From Haematobia irritans (Eukaryota > Arthropoda > Insecta > Diptera > Muscidae), in contig NC_134400.1 of assembly GCF_050003625.1 (NCBI RefSeq), positions 67,350,126 to 67,414,125 on the forward strand: a DNA stretch of 64,000 nt. The letters are read 5' to 3'. Under the pieces are notes generated by a model that saw only the letters and a program-made list of their open reading frames with translations, was not told where the DNA came from and ran no database searches. The stretch's first letter is position 1. Each line of letters begins with the position of its first letter. The translations under genes were made by a program, and so were the position numbers. Positions 1-10,404 of the stretch are shown one piece after another.

Positions 1-441
1 TAAGCTGAAATAAAAAACAACAATTTATTTTTTACACTTGTACAAACAGAATATATCCAATTAAAAAGTTGATTGAAGTTGAAAAAAATTTCAATTAATA
101 AATTAATTGATACGATTAACTTTTTAATCGATATAGAAGCATTAAGTCAATGATTGAACATTTTAAAATGTTTAATTAAAAAATTAATTGATACATTTAA
201 CTTGTTAATCAAACTCGGAAGTCAATAAAAAAGGTGATGGATTTTTTTTTTATTTTTAACTAAAAATTTATTTCAAACAATCTATATCAATTAAAGTTTT
301 AATTTAATCAATTAAAAAATTGTTTGAAATTTGTTAATGAAATCAATTAATTTTTTAATCAAGTATTTTTTAATGTCCAATTAAAACAATTAACAACAAT
401 GATGATTTTCGTGATTGAATCAAAAAAAAATTTTTTTGGTG
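1..441 (-). repeat. Repeat D, AT-rich inverted-repeat type element (partial)
   Basis: This stretch is dominated by variants of aattaattgat and aattaaaaaattg. It ends on the right with a run whose reverse complement reads caccaaaaaaa followed by gattcaatcacga. The same end-plus-core pattern occurs on the plus strand at about 55354-55593, and a short piece at about 62410-62462, so it is a dispersed element and not plain low complexity. The left end lies outside the window. No coding potential is visible. It is probably a MITE-like element, inferred from the shared ends only. Confidence 0.5.
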
Positions 442-857
442 TATTTAATTTCATAGAATTAAGTCATAAAACCAAATGAAATAAAAGGGTTTTTGTTTTC
501 CATATCTGTGCTAATTTATTGAAATTTATGTTGCTTGATTTTATTCAGGCACGTTCATTTCTATGTTGATCAAATCAAATCAAACACAACAAACAGAAAA
601 ATCATACCAATCATGTTCACTGAAATTGAGCGTCCCGTTCGGTATAATCATTCACAACCTCCTAACCAACACAAGCGTATGATTTGTTTGATTGTAACAA
701 AGTTCTTCAATCAATATAATTTGAAATCACAACATTTTCATTGCAGTTTGCGCGGGTCGAACGAACTCGTTTTTTCTATGCACATGAGTGATTGTATTCG
801 TTTTTTTTAAAGAGATGATTGAATAGGCTTGATCATACTCGTTGCAGATCTCTGAAC

Positions 858-1684
858 TATATCTATGTCTCCTTTCATCAGGAGGACTTTTAAGGCAGCA
901 CAAGCCGCCTTACAATGCTGAAGATTTATCTGAAGGAACCGTAGAACCATCCAACCAAACATCATCGGATTCGATTCCTCTTCACAGATCTCGGTGACAC
1001 TCGCAACAATCTGCGGTTCAGCTTTGGTGAGGTTTGAGCCTTTAGAAACTTCCCGCATACGATATTCGTCAATGTCTGCAGTTTTTATATCTCTTTCGGC
1101 TTTGCCAGGAGATTTTTTCGCTTCTGACTCTAACGGAGGCTTGTCCGTTTCGGAATCCTTTGGCTTTTATATACCTTCGCTTTTATATACCTTCGCTTTT
1201 ATATACCTTCATATGGATACCATGAAATCCGTAACATGCACGTACTTGGGTGTGGGCTAGATGTGGCAACGACTCAATGTTCAATATGAACACCGCATGT
1301 CGTCTAGATCCAACCACCTCATCCAAGCGACCAACCTTCCAATCGGCGGTTGGAAGATCTGGGATACATTCCTTTAGTCTATTTAGGATCAGGAGGGTGT
1401 GCAGGTATCCATGCATGTGCTCTAGGTTTAGCCGGTATGTCTTTTTTCTCGACTAACTCCAAAGCGGTTCCTTCCTTCACCAATTAGCATCAAAGCAGCT
1501 TTAAAGCTATTCATAGACCTCTGGTCCCAAATGCAATTAACTTAAATCGTCATTGATACCATTCAGCATCTTGCCGTCAAGAACTTGGCGGGAAACTTTT
1601 TTCGCACCTCTGAGTAGATACTAGACATCGCGTTCTCTATTTCCCCCCAGTTTTGCTTTGGAACCATACCGTCCAATGCTCCTT
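858..1684 (-). pseudogene. LINE-L ORF1 and ORF2-start fragment, decayed
   Basis: Read on the minus strand this is a broken piece of the LOA-like LINE found complete at 41401-46416. It contains degraded matches to the ORF1 core (GALDGM, WGEIENAMS, DWKVGRLDEV, HAVFILNIESLPHL), the ORF1 tail (SNLTKAEP, VTEICEEE), and the first residues of ORF2 (VLRFLQINL, CKAACAALKVLL, KGDIDIV). Several frameshifts separate the pieces. Both ends are truncated and no CCTAA tail or target duplication is visible. It is more diverged than the other LINE-L copies here, so it is an older insertion. It cannot encode a working protein. Confidence 0.85.
1164..1211. repeat. Three tandem copies of a 16-bp unit
   Basis: The unit cttttatataccttcg occurs three times head to tail, the last copy differing at its end. 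It lies inside the decayed LINE-L ORF1. The corresponding place in the better copies (for example near 42427) has the motif only once, so this is a local expansion that arose after insertion. Confidence 0.85.
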
Positions 1685-1959
1685 TCGAAGTAGAAGGACT
1701 GACAGTAGTTCCAACCCTAGGTACAGGCAAGAGAAAGGAGTCGAGAACATCACGAGTTTCAAGTACCCTTTCATTGGGTACTCTATTAACATTCTTCCGT
1801 TTGGAAAGGACAATGAAATAGCACATCCTAGTTCAAATCACTTACATACATGACAGTTATGTAGTGGCCTCCCCAATCTTAATCCGATCGAAAGCCTTTA
1901 GCCAATTGTGGATAAAAATATTTATCTAAATAATGTAAGAAATAGTGACTATTTTTTCA

Positions 1960-2191
1960 GGCGGCTGCGGAGTGCGTGGAACAATATATTACAGGATGCA
2001 ATTAAACTTTTGAAGTCCATGTCCCGACGATGTATAACTGTTATTGAAAATAAAGGATACGATTATTGTTTTCTGATACATTAGTTAGAGTGTACAAAAC
2101 ATAAATAAATGAATATTGTGACACTCCCTTTTCTTTACGGCAAAATATTGAAATTTTAGTTGCAATAGTAACAATGTTTTGTCCGATACTG
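1960..2191 (+). pseudogene. Tc1-like transposase 3' remnant with terminal inverted repeat
   Basis: The plus strand encodes a short open stretch with the signature of the C-terminus of Tc1-like transposases: LRSAWNNI, then KLLKSMSRRC, then VIENKGYDY, then a stop near 2083. About 100 bp later comes gttttgtccgatactg followed by TA. Its reverse complement, cagtatcggacaaaac, is a typical Tc1-type terminus next to a TA target. The 5' two thirds of the element, including the catalytic residues, is absent. It is a dead fragment lying about 330 bp from the Klc exon. Confidence 0.6.
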
Positions 2192-2357
2192 TATATGTCA
2201 TTCCAGTATTGTTCGCTTTAAGACACCTTCGATCTTCCTCCGTATACTTTCAGATAGAAACTGATTCAATTACATTCACGTAACAGACGACACGCTTTAA
2301 TGACGTATAAGTTTATTAGAGTTGGCATACCTTGCTTAGAATTAATATCTACTGTTA

Positions 2358-2747
<390 letters not shown>

Positions 2748-2854
2748 CTAGATTTGGAGAACAAGATATTTATTTAATATTTTGAGTAATGTATGTCGAT
2801 TAAAAGTCGTTAAAAATAAAATAAGAAAATAAAAGTTAATAAAATGGTACGGCG

Positions 2855-2929
2855 CCTGTTTTGTAAAACGTTTGGACTTGCCTATAAAAATGAGATATAC
2901 CACTGTGATATCACAATGCATTGAATAGT
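2855..2929 (+). mobile_element. SINE-S copy, 5' part (split by the Jockey element)
   Basis: This short stretch resembles the body and 3' region of the full-length SINE-S at 59193-59531. It has a ggacttgcctataaaaa segment matching the SINE body and then tatcacaatgcattgaatagt-like sequence matching the shared LINE-L/SINE-S 3' end. Much of the middle is missing. The copy breaks at 2929 and resumes at 8705 with aaaagtgagcctgaa, showing that the Jockey element landed inside an older SINE-S copy. Confidence 0.6.
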
Positions 2930-3075
2930 CAGTACTACTCTGACTTTCGTTACGAACGGTCGCAATCCATCGCAGCAAATAAGAGTACATAAACAATCCT
3001 TGATCAAAACAACTATCGTGTTTACATTTTCTTTTGAAGATCCTTAGCGCGAGAAACATAACAACCTAATTACGT

Positions 3076-4263
3076 ATGGCCCGCGGGCCACCTAAAACTG
3101 GGGCTCGCCCCAAGAGCAGAACAAACGTGTTCAAACATCTCAAACCTTCACTTACATATGGAGGCAACATCGGACCTCTTCGACCTACAACGTCACGAAA
3201 TAACAGGTATGACATTTTATCCAGTCATGATGATATGGAAACCGGTCGAGAAAACAATGAGAACGCAGAGGAGAGGCCACCTAAACCCCCACCGATTGTT
3301 GCAGACTGCAATATTCCACTTAGAGAAATTCAGCATTTACTAGGAAACGAATGCACTTATAAACGCACTTCCGTGGGAACAAAGATATTTCCACTCAGTT
3401 TTGAAAAATACGAGTTTTGTCTAAAAACTCTAAAAGAAAATAAAATCGAGTTCCATTCCTATAATTCGAAAGAAAATCGACTTTACACCGTGTTTCTTCA
3501 TGGGCTGCCCAAAATGAACACACAAGAAATATGTGACGAACTTATAAGTTACAACCTCCCGCCTACATCTGTTGTTGAGGTAAATACAAAGTATAGTACA
3601 GTTAACGATGCTGTATATAAAGTACAATTTCTTCGCAAAAACTTTACTCCGTCTTATTTGCACAACGTTAAAACTATCAACAGCACCATTATAACTTGGA
3701 GAAAACGAAAACCCAACTCCAACAATAAGCCCACAGTATGTTGGAATTGTCTTATGTATGGTCACGGAGGGGAACATTGTAATCGACGTGCGGCATGCAT
3801 GTTGTGTGCTAATCAGCATCACACAAACGACTGTCCATTCAATAAAAATGATAAAAGACCCGCGGTTTTCACGTGCTTTAACTGCAAAAACGCTGGAAGA
3901 GACAGAACTGATCACTCGGCAAATGATCTAAACTGTCCACTTCGTGCCCATTATATCGAAGTACGAGAGAGAGTTACAACAAAGCAAAGAAGAAGAACTC
4001 CTACTGTACGTAGAAACACACGAGCTCCAACACCCGAGCCACAGCTGAGCGCTAATAATATCACCAACGACTATAAATACAATAACATTGACTCTCACTC
4101 ATACGCATCACAAGTAAAGAGAAACTGTGGAGATCTTTTTACTATCGACGAGCTCTTTAATATTTTTACCTCTGCTCTCGAAGACCTGCGTAAATGTACA
4201 ACTAAGGTACAACAAATGTATGTAGTAATGTCCATGGTCAAGCAAGCCTATGACATCAAATAA
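3076..4263 (+). CDS. Jockey ORF1, gag-like protein with zinc knuckles
   Basis: An open frame of 395 codons. Residues about 90-200 form the PRE_C2HC-associated region typical of Jockey ORF1 proteins. Residues about 215-285 hold cysteine/histidine knuckles: CWNCLMYGHGGEHC, CMLCANQHHTNDC and CFNCKNAGRDRTDHSANDLNC. The N-terminus is basic and proline-rich. The protein would bind element RNA and help form the retrotransposition particle. The frame is intact, although ORF2 downstream is broken. The last 14 nt overlap a possible ORF2 start at 4250 in another frame, an arrangement common in this clade. The start at 3076 gives the expected length and follows a 5' UTR of about 146 bp. Confidence 0.85.
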   Translation: MARGPPKTGARPKSRTNVFKHLKPSLTYGGNIGPLRPTTSRNNRYDILSSHDDMETGRENNENAEERPPKPPPIVADCNIPLREIQHLLGNECTYKRTSVGTKIFPLSFEKYEFCLKTLKENKIEFHSYNSKENRLYTVFLHGLPKMNTQEICDELISYNLPPTSVVEVNTKYSTVNDAVYKVQFLRKNFTPSYLHNVKTINSTIITWRKRKPNSNNKPTVCWNCLMYGHGGEHCNRRAACMLCANQHHTNDCPFNKNDKRPAVFTCFNCKNAGRDRTDHSANDLNCPLRAHYIEVRERVTTKQRRRTPTVRRNTRAPTPEPQLSANNITNDYKYNNIDSHSYASQVKRNCGDLFTIDELFNIFTSALEDLRKCTTKVQQMYVVMSMVKQAYDIK

Positions 4264-4891
4264 CAATATTAACTTCAAACTTCTTCATTGGAATTCGAAT
4301 GGAATTTCAAATAATTCTGTCCTCAGACAATTTGAGAACTTACTAGAAAAAAACCAATGTACATGTTGCTTCGTTGAACGAAACATTTTTTAATGCAAAC
4401 CACAAACCCTATTTTAACAACTATTGTATATACAGAAATGACAGAGATCACTCGAGAGGTGGCGGTGTTGCTCTCTTAATTCATAGATCTCTAAGGCACT
4501 CTCTGCTTCCCCACATTAAGACTTCGGGTATAGAGAACTTATCGCTGGAAGTTACGATAAACCAGAGACGGATAATTGTAACCACTGCTTACTCGCCTAG
4601 ATACTTACCGAGTTTTAAAAGCGATCTAATTGCTTTAACTCCAAATGACAAAGAATTTATTCTTCTAGGCGACTTGAATGCAAAACATTCAAATTGGAAT
4701 TGTTACAATAATAATCAGGCAGGAACCGTATTAAATGATTTGCAATTAGCTAGAAACTTCTTTATTTACAATTCCAGAAGTCCAACATTATATCCCCACC
4801 AATCCAACTACAGACCATCGATTGTAGATATTGTCCTGAGCAACGTATCATTCCCAATGCATGTTAAAACATTACCATATGAAATACCCTC
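4250..4891 (+). pseudogene. Jockey ORF2, N-terminal endonuclease part
   Basis: This is the first part of an APE-type endonuclease. An ATG at 4250 starts a frame with FKLLHWNSNGI, which carries the conserved Asn near the N-terminus. A frameshift near 4340-4372 moves the reading to a frame starting about 4374. There the order is NETFF, then YRNDRDHSRGGGVALLIHRSL, then LLGDLNAKHSNW (catalytic D and N), then YRPSIVDIVLSN. The domain stops where the foldback element begins, just before the conserved SDHLP motif, which resumes at 6462. The frameshift and the insertion each make the protein non-functional. Confidence 0.85.
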
Positions 4892-6457
4892 TAGGTAGGG
4901 TCACGGCCTAAGGCAAAAAAAAAAGTTGATGCAGTCACCCCCCAGTTTTGTAGCATATTTGAAGACAATTTCAGAACACAAAAACTTTTTTTTTTCCGTG
5001 CACCCTACGACCCCCCGAAATACAATTTACTGTGCTGTGTCGTCATTTGAAGTCCGATCGAAAAGAAACGCATATCGTTGTTCATGGTTGATCAGGGGCT
5101 ATATTTCGTGCATTGGTCATTTTTGACTCCGACGTCAAATTTGATTTTTAATTTTTTTATTTCGCTTCGTATACCCCTATGATGCCCATTTCTTATAACC
5201 ATTATAAAGATCTTATCAAAATATGAAACTTTTGCTTTGGAAGTATTTAATTATATTCATAAACAAAAAAGTTACAGAGATTTTAAAAAGTCAATAGGTC
5301 ACCCTACACACCACCAAATAGTTTTTGTTGTGTTGTCATGATGTCCGATCGAAACCACATGCACATCGTTATTCACATCTACGAAATTAATTTGAAAGGT
5401 ATTTAATACACACAAACTGTTTATCTGTAAATTTCTAACCGTATCATTGAATACATACTCGTTGTGTGCACTACGGCATTTTCTGCGTTATGCAAAGTTC
5501 TTGTGTTTTTGCTTGAACAACTTGAGAGCCTACTGTTTTAAAATCTAACAATAAAAGTAAGTGGTAACGGAATTGTGGAAAAACATGAAATGTACTCAAA
5601 TCAAATACAAATCTAATCTAATATTTTCTTGTTTAAAGTATTTACTCATGTGACAACATTGCTCACCATTGTGAAGATGACAAGAAAACGCAAAAAAAAA
5701 TACGGCGTAGTCAGATGTTGAAAGGCAGAAATTTAACCAATGTGTAAGCAGCATAACGATCTTCGTAATTTTCCACAATTCCGTTACCACTTACTTTTAT
5801 TGTTAGATTGATTGTTAGATTTTAAAACAGTAGGCTCTCAAGTTGTTCAAGCAAAAACACAAGAACTTTGCATAACGCAGAAAATGCCGTAGTGCACACA
5901 ACGAGTATGTATACAATGATACGGTTAGAAATTTACAGATAAACAGTTTGTGTGTATTAAATACCTTTCAAATTAATTTCGTAGATGTGAATAACGATGT
6001 GCATGTGGTTTCGATCGGATATCATGACAACACAGCAAAAGCTATTTGATGGTGTAGGGTGACCTATTGACTTTTTAAAATCTCTGTAACTTTTTTGTTT
6101 ATGAATATAATTAAATACTTCCAAAGCAAAAGTTTCATATTTTGATAAGATCTTTATAATGGTTATAAGAAATGGGCATCATAGGGGTATACGAAGCGAA
6201 ATAAAAAAATTAAAAATCAAATTTGACGTCGGAGTCAAAACTGACCAATGCACGAAATATAGCCCCTGATCAACCATGAACAACGATATGCGTTTCTTTT
6301 CGATCCGACTTCAAATGACGACACAGCACAGTAAATTGCATTTCGGGGGGTCGTAGGGTGCACGGAAAAAAAAAAGTTTTAGTGTTCTGAAATTGTCTTC
6401 AAATATGCTACAAAACTGGGGGGTGACTGCATGAACTTTTTTTCGCGACCCTATCTA
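4892..6457. mobile_element. Foldback DNA transposon with about 690-bp inverted arms
   Basis: A non-coding element whose left arm (4892-5580) and right arm (5771-6457) are near-identical inverted copies around a unique spacer of about 190 bp (5581-5770). The ends read taggtagggtcacg and, reverse-complemented, tagatagggtcgcg. An exact 8-bp target duplication, ataccctc, flanks it (4884-4891 and 6458-6465). Removing the element and one duplication rejoins the Jockey endonuclease in frame across its SDHLP motif, so the limits are certain. No transposase is visible. The 8-bp duplication fits the hAT superfamily, while long-arm foldback form is also known for FB and Galileo (P-like). I cannot choose between these from sequence alone. 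Confidence 0.95.
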
Positions 6458-6465
6458 ATACCCTC

Positions 6466-8358
6466 GGACCATCTTCCAATTATATGTAGCATGCAATGCC
6501 AAAATGTAAAAACAGTGGACACAAGCAAATTTGTGTATAAAAATTGCAACTGGAGGGCATATAAAGATATTATTAATAGAAACATTACAATACATCCTTT
6601 ATATACATCAAAATCGGCAATAGACAAAGAAATTGATAACTTTGAGAAATTGATGTTAACTGCTAGAAACACTGCAACTCCTAGGAGAAGATTTTCCGTT
6701 AATACTGATCTTCCAAGAGATATTCTTTTGCTTATACGACAACGCAATTCATATAAAAGAAAACAACAACGCGCTACTGATACCCAAACTGCGTTATTTT
6801 ACAATCAATGCTCAAAATTTTTAAATAAATTTATAGACAATCGAATAAATGAGGAAAGAAATCGCAAATGGTCCAATCTTCTGGAAAACATGAAACCAGG
6901 AGACAAAAAATTTTGGAGAGTGAGTAAAAGCTTGAGAGGAAAAAGTAAAAAACAAATGCCCCATTTAGAAGTTGGCAACAACAAATTAATTTCTGATGTT
7001 GAAAAAGCGAACTCTCTAGCTGATACTTTTTCCCAGTCGCACTATCTAACATTAAATTATGTTCACCCATCAGAAAATAAGATTAATAACATTGAAAAAT
7101 AAGATTAATAACAATATAAAAACTATATCTCCTATTGTGGAAAACGTCAATTTCATAACAGAAAGCGAAATGCTTCTCATACTATCTAAGCTAAAGTTAA
7201 CTAAATCTCCCGGTTTTGACGAAATACCCAACATGCTCCTGAAAAATCTGCCAGAAAGCGGTGTAAAAAACTTGTTACCCTTTTTAATAGCTGCATCCGG
7301 CTTAATTATTTCCCCCAAGCTTTCAAAAGAGCCAAAGTTGTCGCAATTCCAAAACCAAATAAACCAACAAAAAATCCCTCCAGTTATAGACCTATCAGTC
7401 TACTAAGCAATCTAGGCAAAGTGTATGAAAAATGTTTTTTCTTCAGACTCAACGATTATATCACAGAACACAACCTTATTGGACATCGAGAAGGCCTTCG
7501 ATACAGTGTGGCATAACGGACTAGTATTTAAAATGATTTCTAAGAAAATCCCCAAATACCTCTGTAAAATTATTGCCGATTTTCTCTCCAATAGATCATT
7601 CGCAGTATCCGTTAATAACTGTACCTCTTCACTAAAGCCAATCCCTGCTGGTCTCCCTCAAGGGTCAATTTTATCGCCAATTTTATATAACCTTCATACC
7701 TCTGATTTCAAAGCTACGAAAAACTTCGATGTTGCCTACTATGCAGACGATACGGCACTAATAAGTAAAAGCAAACTTACCAGTGCACTTTTGAAAAAAA
7801 TGGAAAAAAGTTTGACAATATGTAACAATTATTTTCAAAAATGGAAAATCAAAATTAATCATGGGAAAACCCAGTCCATTATTTTTCCATTCAACAAGTC
7901 ACCCAAACGACTCCCGAAGCGGCCTCTTAATTGGCAAAGAAATCAAGTACCTTGGGGTCATATTGGACGAGAAACTCCTATTTCGGAGACATATTGAATC
8001 TACCTGTGCAAAAGCTACTAAGACCTTCCGTTCTCTGTGGCCTTTACTCATCAAACGTTCAAAATTAAATAACAGAAATAAAAATTTATTATACAAATGT
8101 GTAATAAGGCCGATTATGTCCTACGCTGCTCCTGTATGGCATAACGCCGCCAAAAGCCACACGAAAAAGTTGCAAATCATTCAAAACAAATGCCTGAAAG
8201 TGATAAACAACAAACCATGGAGATATTCAACTTTTCATCTACATAATGAAACAGGATATGAACATTTTAAAGAATACATAGATAGACAAAGTACCAATTT
8301 CTTCAACAAAATAATAGACTCTCCTTACGAAGTAATGAGAGATTGTTTAGAATTATAG
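6466..8358 (+). pseudogene. Jockey ORF2, endonuclease end and reverse transcriptase
   Basis: This continues ORF2 after the foldback element. The endonuclease ends with the SDHLPII motif. A linker follows, and then the reverse transcriptase, with KLTKSPGFDEIPN, YRPISLLSNLGKVYEK, LDIEKAFDTVWH, GLPQGSILSPILYN and the catalytic YADDTAL. Thumb and C-terminal sequence runs to a stop near 8356. Frames change near 7090, 7310, 7480 and 7900. Between the YRPISLL block and the LDIEKAF block roughly 60 residues normally present (including the region with a GFR-type motif) are missing. It is dead by several independent lesions. The catalytic aspartates themselves are retained. Confidence 0.88.
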
Positions 8359-8704
8359 TAATTCCTACTCCAAACTATGACATCACCAAGCTTTGAGTAA
8401 ATGATATATAATAAATTATATTTTCAAAATAATTTATCTATATTCACCTTTACTCTCACGCTAATTCTTGAACCCTTCTCTGTAAATTAAATTAAGATTT
8501 TTTCCCCACTTTTGCCTACAAAATCTAACTTAACACAATAAATATATAATATATTAAATAAGTTAGCATAAATTTAAATATAGTATTTATTTGTTGCAAT
8601 ATCTTATAGATAAAATCTCAAAATTGTCTTCAACACTATATGTAAACCTATGAAATTTTGGATGAATAAAATGAATTGAATTGAATTGAATTGCATTGAA
8701 TAGT

Positions 8705-8745
8705 AAAAGTGAGCCTGAAATAACGAAAGACACTAACCTCACCGT
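8705..8745 (+). mobile_element. SINE-S copy, 3' tail part (split by the Jockey element)
   Basis: The sequence aaaagtgagcctgaa, followed by a cactaacctcacc stretch, corresponds to the taagtgagcctgaatc and CCTAA-tail end of SINE-S/LINE-L. It is the remainder of the SINE-S copy interrupted at 2929. The tail is degenerate, which fits an older insertion than the Jockey element inside it. Confidence 0.55.
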
Positions 8746-9468
8746 ACCGAGTATTTTTGAACCAAGATATAGCTGTACTGCGTTTAGGAAAGTGTGTAAA
8801 AAACACATTTGTTTTTGTTTTATTATTAAATATTTATTACAATTCTAAAAACTATAATAAACATTAAAGCACTAGCTACAAAGGCTGTCGGCTTGCACAT
8901 TTGTTAAAATGTCAATTTACACAGTGGAAGCATTTAAGGACCGTAAAACAAAACAGTTGACACTCAAAAGGATGAGCGAAATAATTAAGCTTGGTACTAA
9001 CATCCAATGCTATTTTCATGAGAATCTTTATAATATCCAGAATAATCCTAGAAATGTTGACAAATTTAAAATCAATTTTTTGGTAGAAATTTAAATGTGA
9101 AATTGTAGATAAAATTTAATTCTGATATAGTTAAAGAAGAAACATTTAACGATTAGTTTTTCAATGCAGGAAATGGTCTTTAATAACATTGGAATCAAGC
9201 TCACGACCCAATACAATTTGTTGAATATTCTACGATATCACAAAATAATACTGACTAAAAAAAGATAAATACGTTACGCATCACCTGGATTTGAATAAAA
9301 GTTGTAACTCACTGGTGTGTTTTATGATTTCTCAAAAGCGACGACCACACATTTATATATGTGCGCTAATACTAACAGCCTTTTCATAGAATTTATTTTT
9401 TTGTTTCTCGTTCGACTTGAGGCAATTTACAATTTGATCCAGAAAACTCTTTTCGTTTGCGTACAAAA
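8746..9468. other. No gene recognised
   Basis: AT-rich sequence with only short open frames, the longest about 61 codons at 8909-9094, with no recognisable motif. No terminal repeats or target duplications were found. Confidence 0.5.
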
Positions 9469-9920
9469 TAGTCTTGGGCAAAATCGTTCACAGTAGTGAT
9501 TCGGACTCGTTCGTTTTGTACAAAGGAACTAGTTCCTTCAAATCGTTCCATCGTTCCTTTTCGTTCCGGCTTTTTATATTTGTCATCTACTAAAGACAGA
9601 CATTGTTTGCTTACTTTGTGCAACGAAGTTCGTGGTCAATTGAAAGATATACAAAATATTGAAAATTAAGTGAAATTACTTGAAATAGTTTATAGTACGA
9701 GTAATAGTAAGAAAAATAATGAATGTAATGGAAAATTTAAGGAAGTAACTCAAGCAAAAGTCAAAAAATCAAACTGCGATCCGCGGAACGATGGAGCGTA
9801 AATTGAAATTAAACTAAATGACAAAATGAACGATGAGAACGAAAGAGAGGAACTAGTGACAATCGATCCATTAGTGAACCGTTCATTGGAACTAGTTCGT
9901 TCCGGAACGGCACAAGACTA
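9469..9920. mobile_element. hAT-type MITE, 452 bp
   Basis: The element starts tagtcttgggc and ends with the inverted form of tagtcttgtgcc. An exact 8-bp target duplication, gtacaaaa, flanks it at 9461-9468 and 9921-9928. The 8-bp duplication and a TAG-type terminus are hallmarks of the hAT superfamily. The interior has several inverted gttcc/ggaac motifs and no transposase, so it depends on a transposase in trans. A 76-codon minus-strand frame at 9393-9623 overlaps it but resembles nothing I know. Confidence 0.85.
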
Positions 9921-9956
9921 GTACAAAACAAAGCTTTCCAAAATCGCTGCAGCCCA

Positions 9957-10112
9957 GGTAAGTCATATATATTTGAAACAAACTGTCAAACAAGACAAAA
10001 AATAATCGTCTGCGATGTGGAAATTTTCTTATTCGGTAAGTCATATATATTTGAAACAAACTGTCAAACAAGACAAAAAATAATCGTCTGCGATGTGGAA
10101 ATTTTCTTATTC
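9957..10112. repeat. 78-bp perfect-looking tandem duplication
   Basis: Two copies of a 78-bp unit, 9957-10034 and 10035-10112, follow each other directly. The first begins ggtaagtcatatat right after ca, so it reads as a consensus 5' splice donor (cag/gtaagt). The second begins with the same ggtaagt after ttc. The duplication therefore copies a donor-like site. The near-identity suggests recent origin. Confidence 0.9.
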
Positions 10113-10284
10113 GAAATGGAGACAAAAAGTACGAAATGATCGAAATCAATTCCGCTTGTTGGTTGACGCCATGGAAGAGTATCCAGAAGTGGCAACTTCA
10201 AGCCCTGTTTTTGGAAAATCTAAGGCAGAGATTGATGCCAAGTGGGACAAATGTGACAAGACCAGATTTGTGCAACGGACCTGA
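10093..10284 (+). CDS. Short unknown ORF, possible Myb/SANT-like fragment
   Basis: The frame gives 63 codons: a basic start (WRQKVRNDR), then LLVDAMEEYPEVA, then SKAEIDAKWDKC. The pattern of an acidic helix with a hydrophobic-E-hydrophobic core followed by a KW-containing helix recalls the Myb/SANT-like or zeste-type DNA-binding domains common in insect transposon and regulatory proteins, but the match is weak. It may be the end of a domesticated or transposon ORF, or chance. Its start lies in the second copy of the 78-bp duplication. I do not assign a function. Confidence 0.2.
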   Translation: MWKFSYSKWRQKVRNDRNQFRLLVDAMEEYPEVATSSPVFGKSKAEIDAKWDKCDKTRFVQRT

Positions 10285-10404
10285 ATGGAAAAAACTATGC
10301 ATTTTATATATTAATCAATGCCACAACTTAACAGCACCAATGCACCCGCTTTTCAGATTTGGGCTGACATGAAATGTCGCAGCTAAGTGGAACCGGTGCA
10401 CCAA

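Larger units (their letters stand above)
2930..8691 (+). mobile_element. Jockey-clade non-LTR retrotransposon, interrupted and decayed
   Basis: The element is bounded by a perfect 13-bp target duplication, tgcattgaatagt, at 2917-2929 and 8692-8704. It begins cagtactactctg and ends in a short gaatt-type simple repeat tail (about 8671-8691) and not poly(A), as seen in several Jockey relatives. It carries ORF1 with a zinc-knuckle nucleic-acid-binding region and a broken ORF2 with endonuclease and reverse transcriptase. A foldback element occupies 4892-6457 inside ORF2. Without it the element would be about 4.2 kb, slightly short because part of the reverse transcriptase is deleted. It is non-autonomous in its present state. 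Confidence 0.9.

Noticed and set aside
1970..2085. A plus-strand host exon after ttttttcag
   Set aside because: The peptide matches the C-terminus of Tc1-type transposases, and a Tc1-type terminus follows. The acceptor-like run is probably coincidental.
3430..3915. A 161-codon minus-strand frame across the Jockey ORF1
   Set aside because: It is the antisense of the zinc-knuckle region, with no domain of its own.
9892..10149. Minus-strand frame with a repeated peptide RKFPHRRRLFFVLFDSLFQI
   Set aside because: The peptide repeat simply reflects the 78-bp DNA tandem duplication. There is no support for translation.
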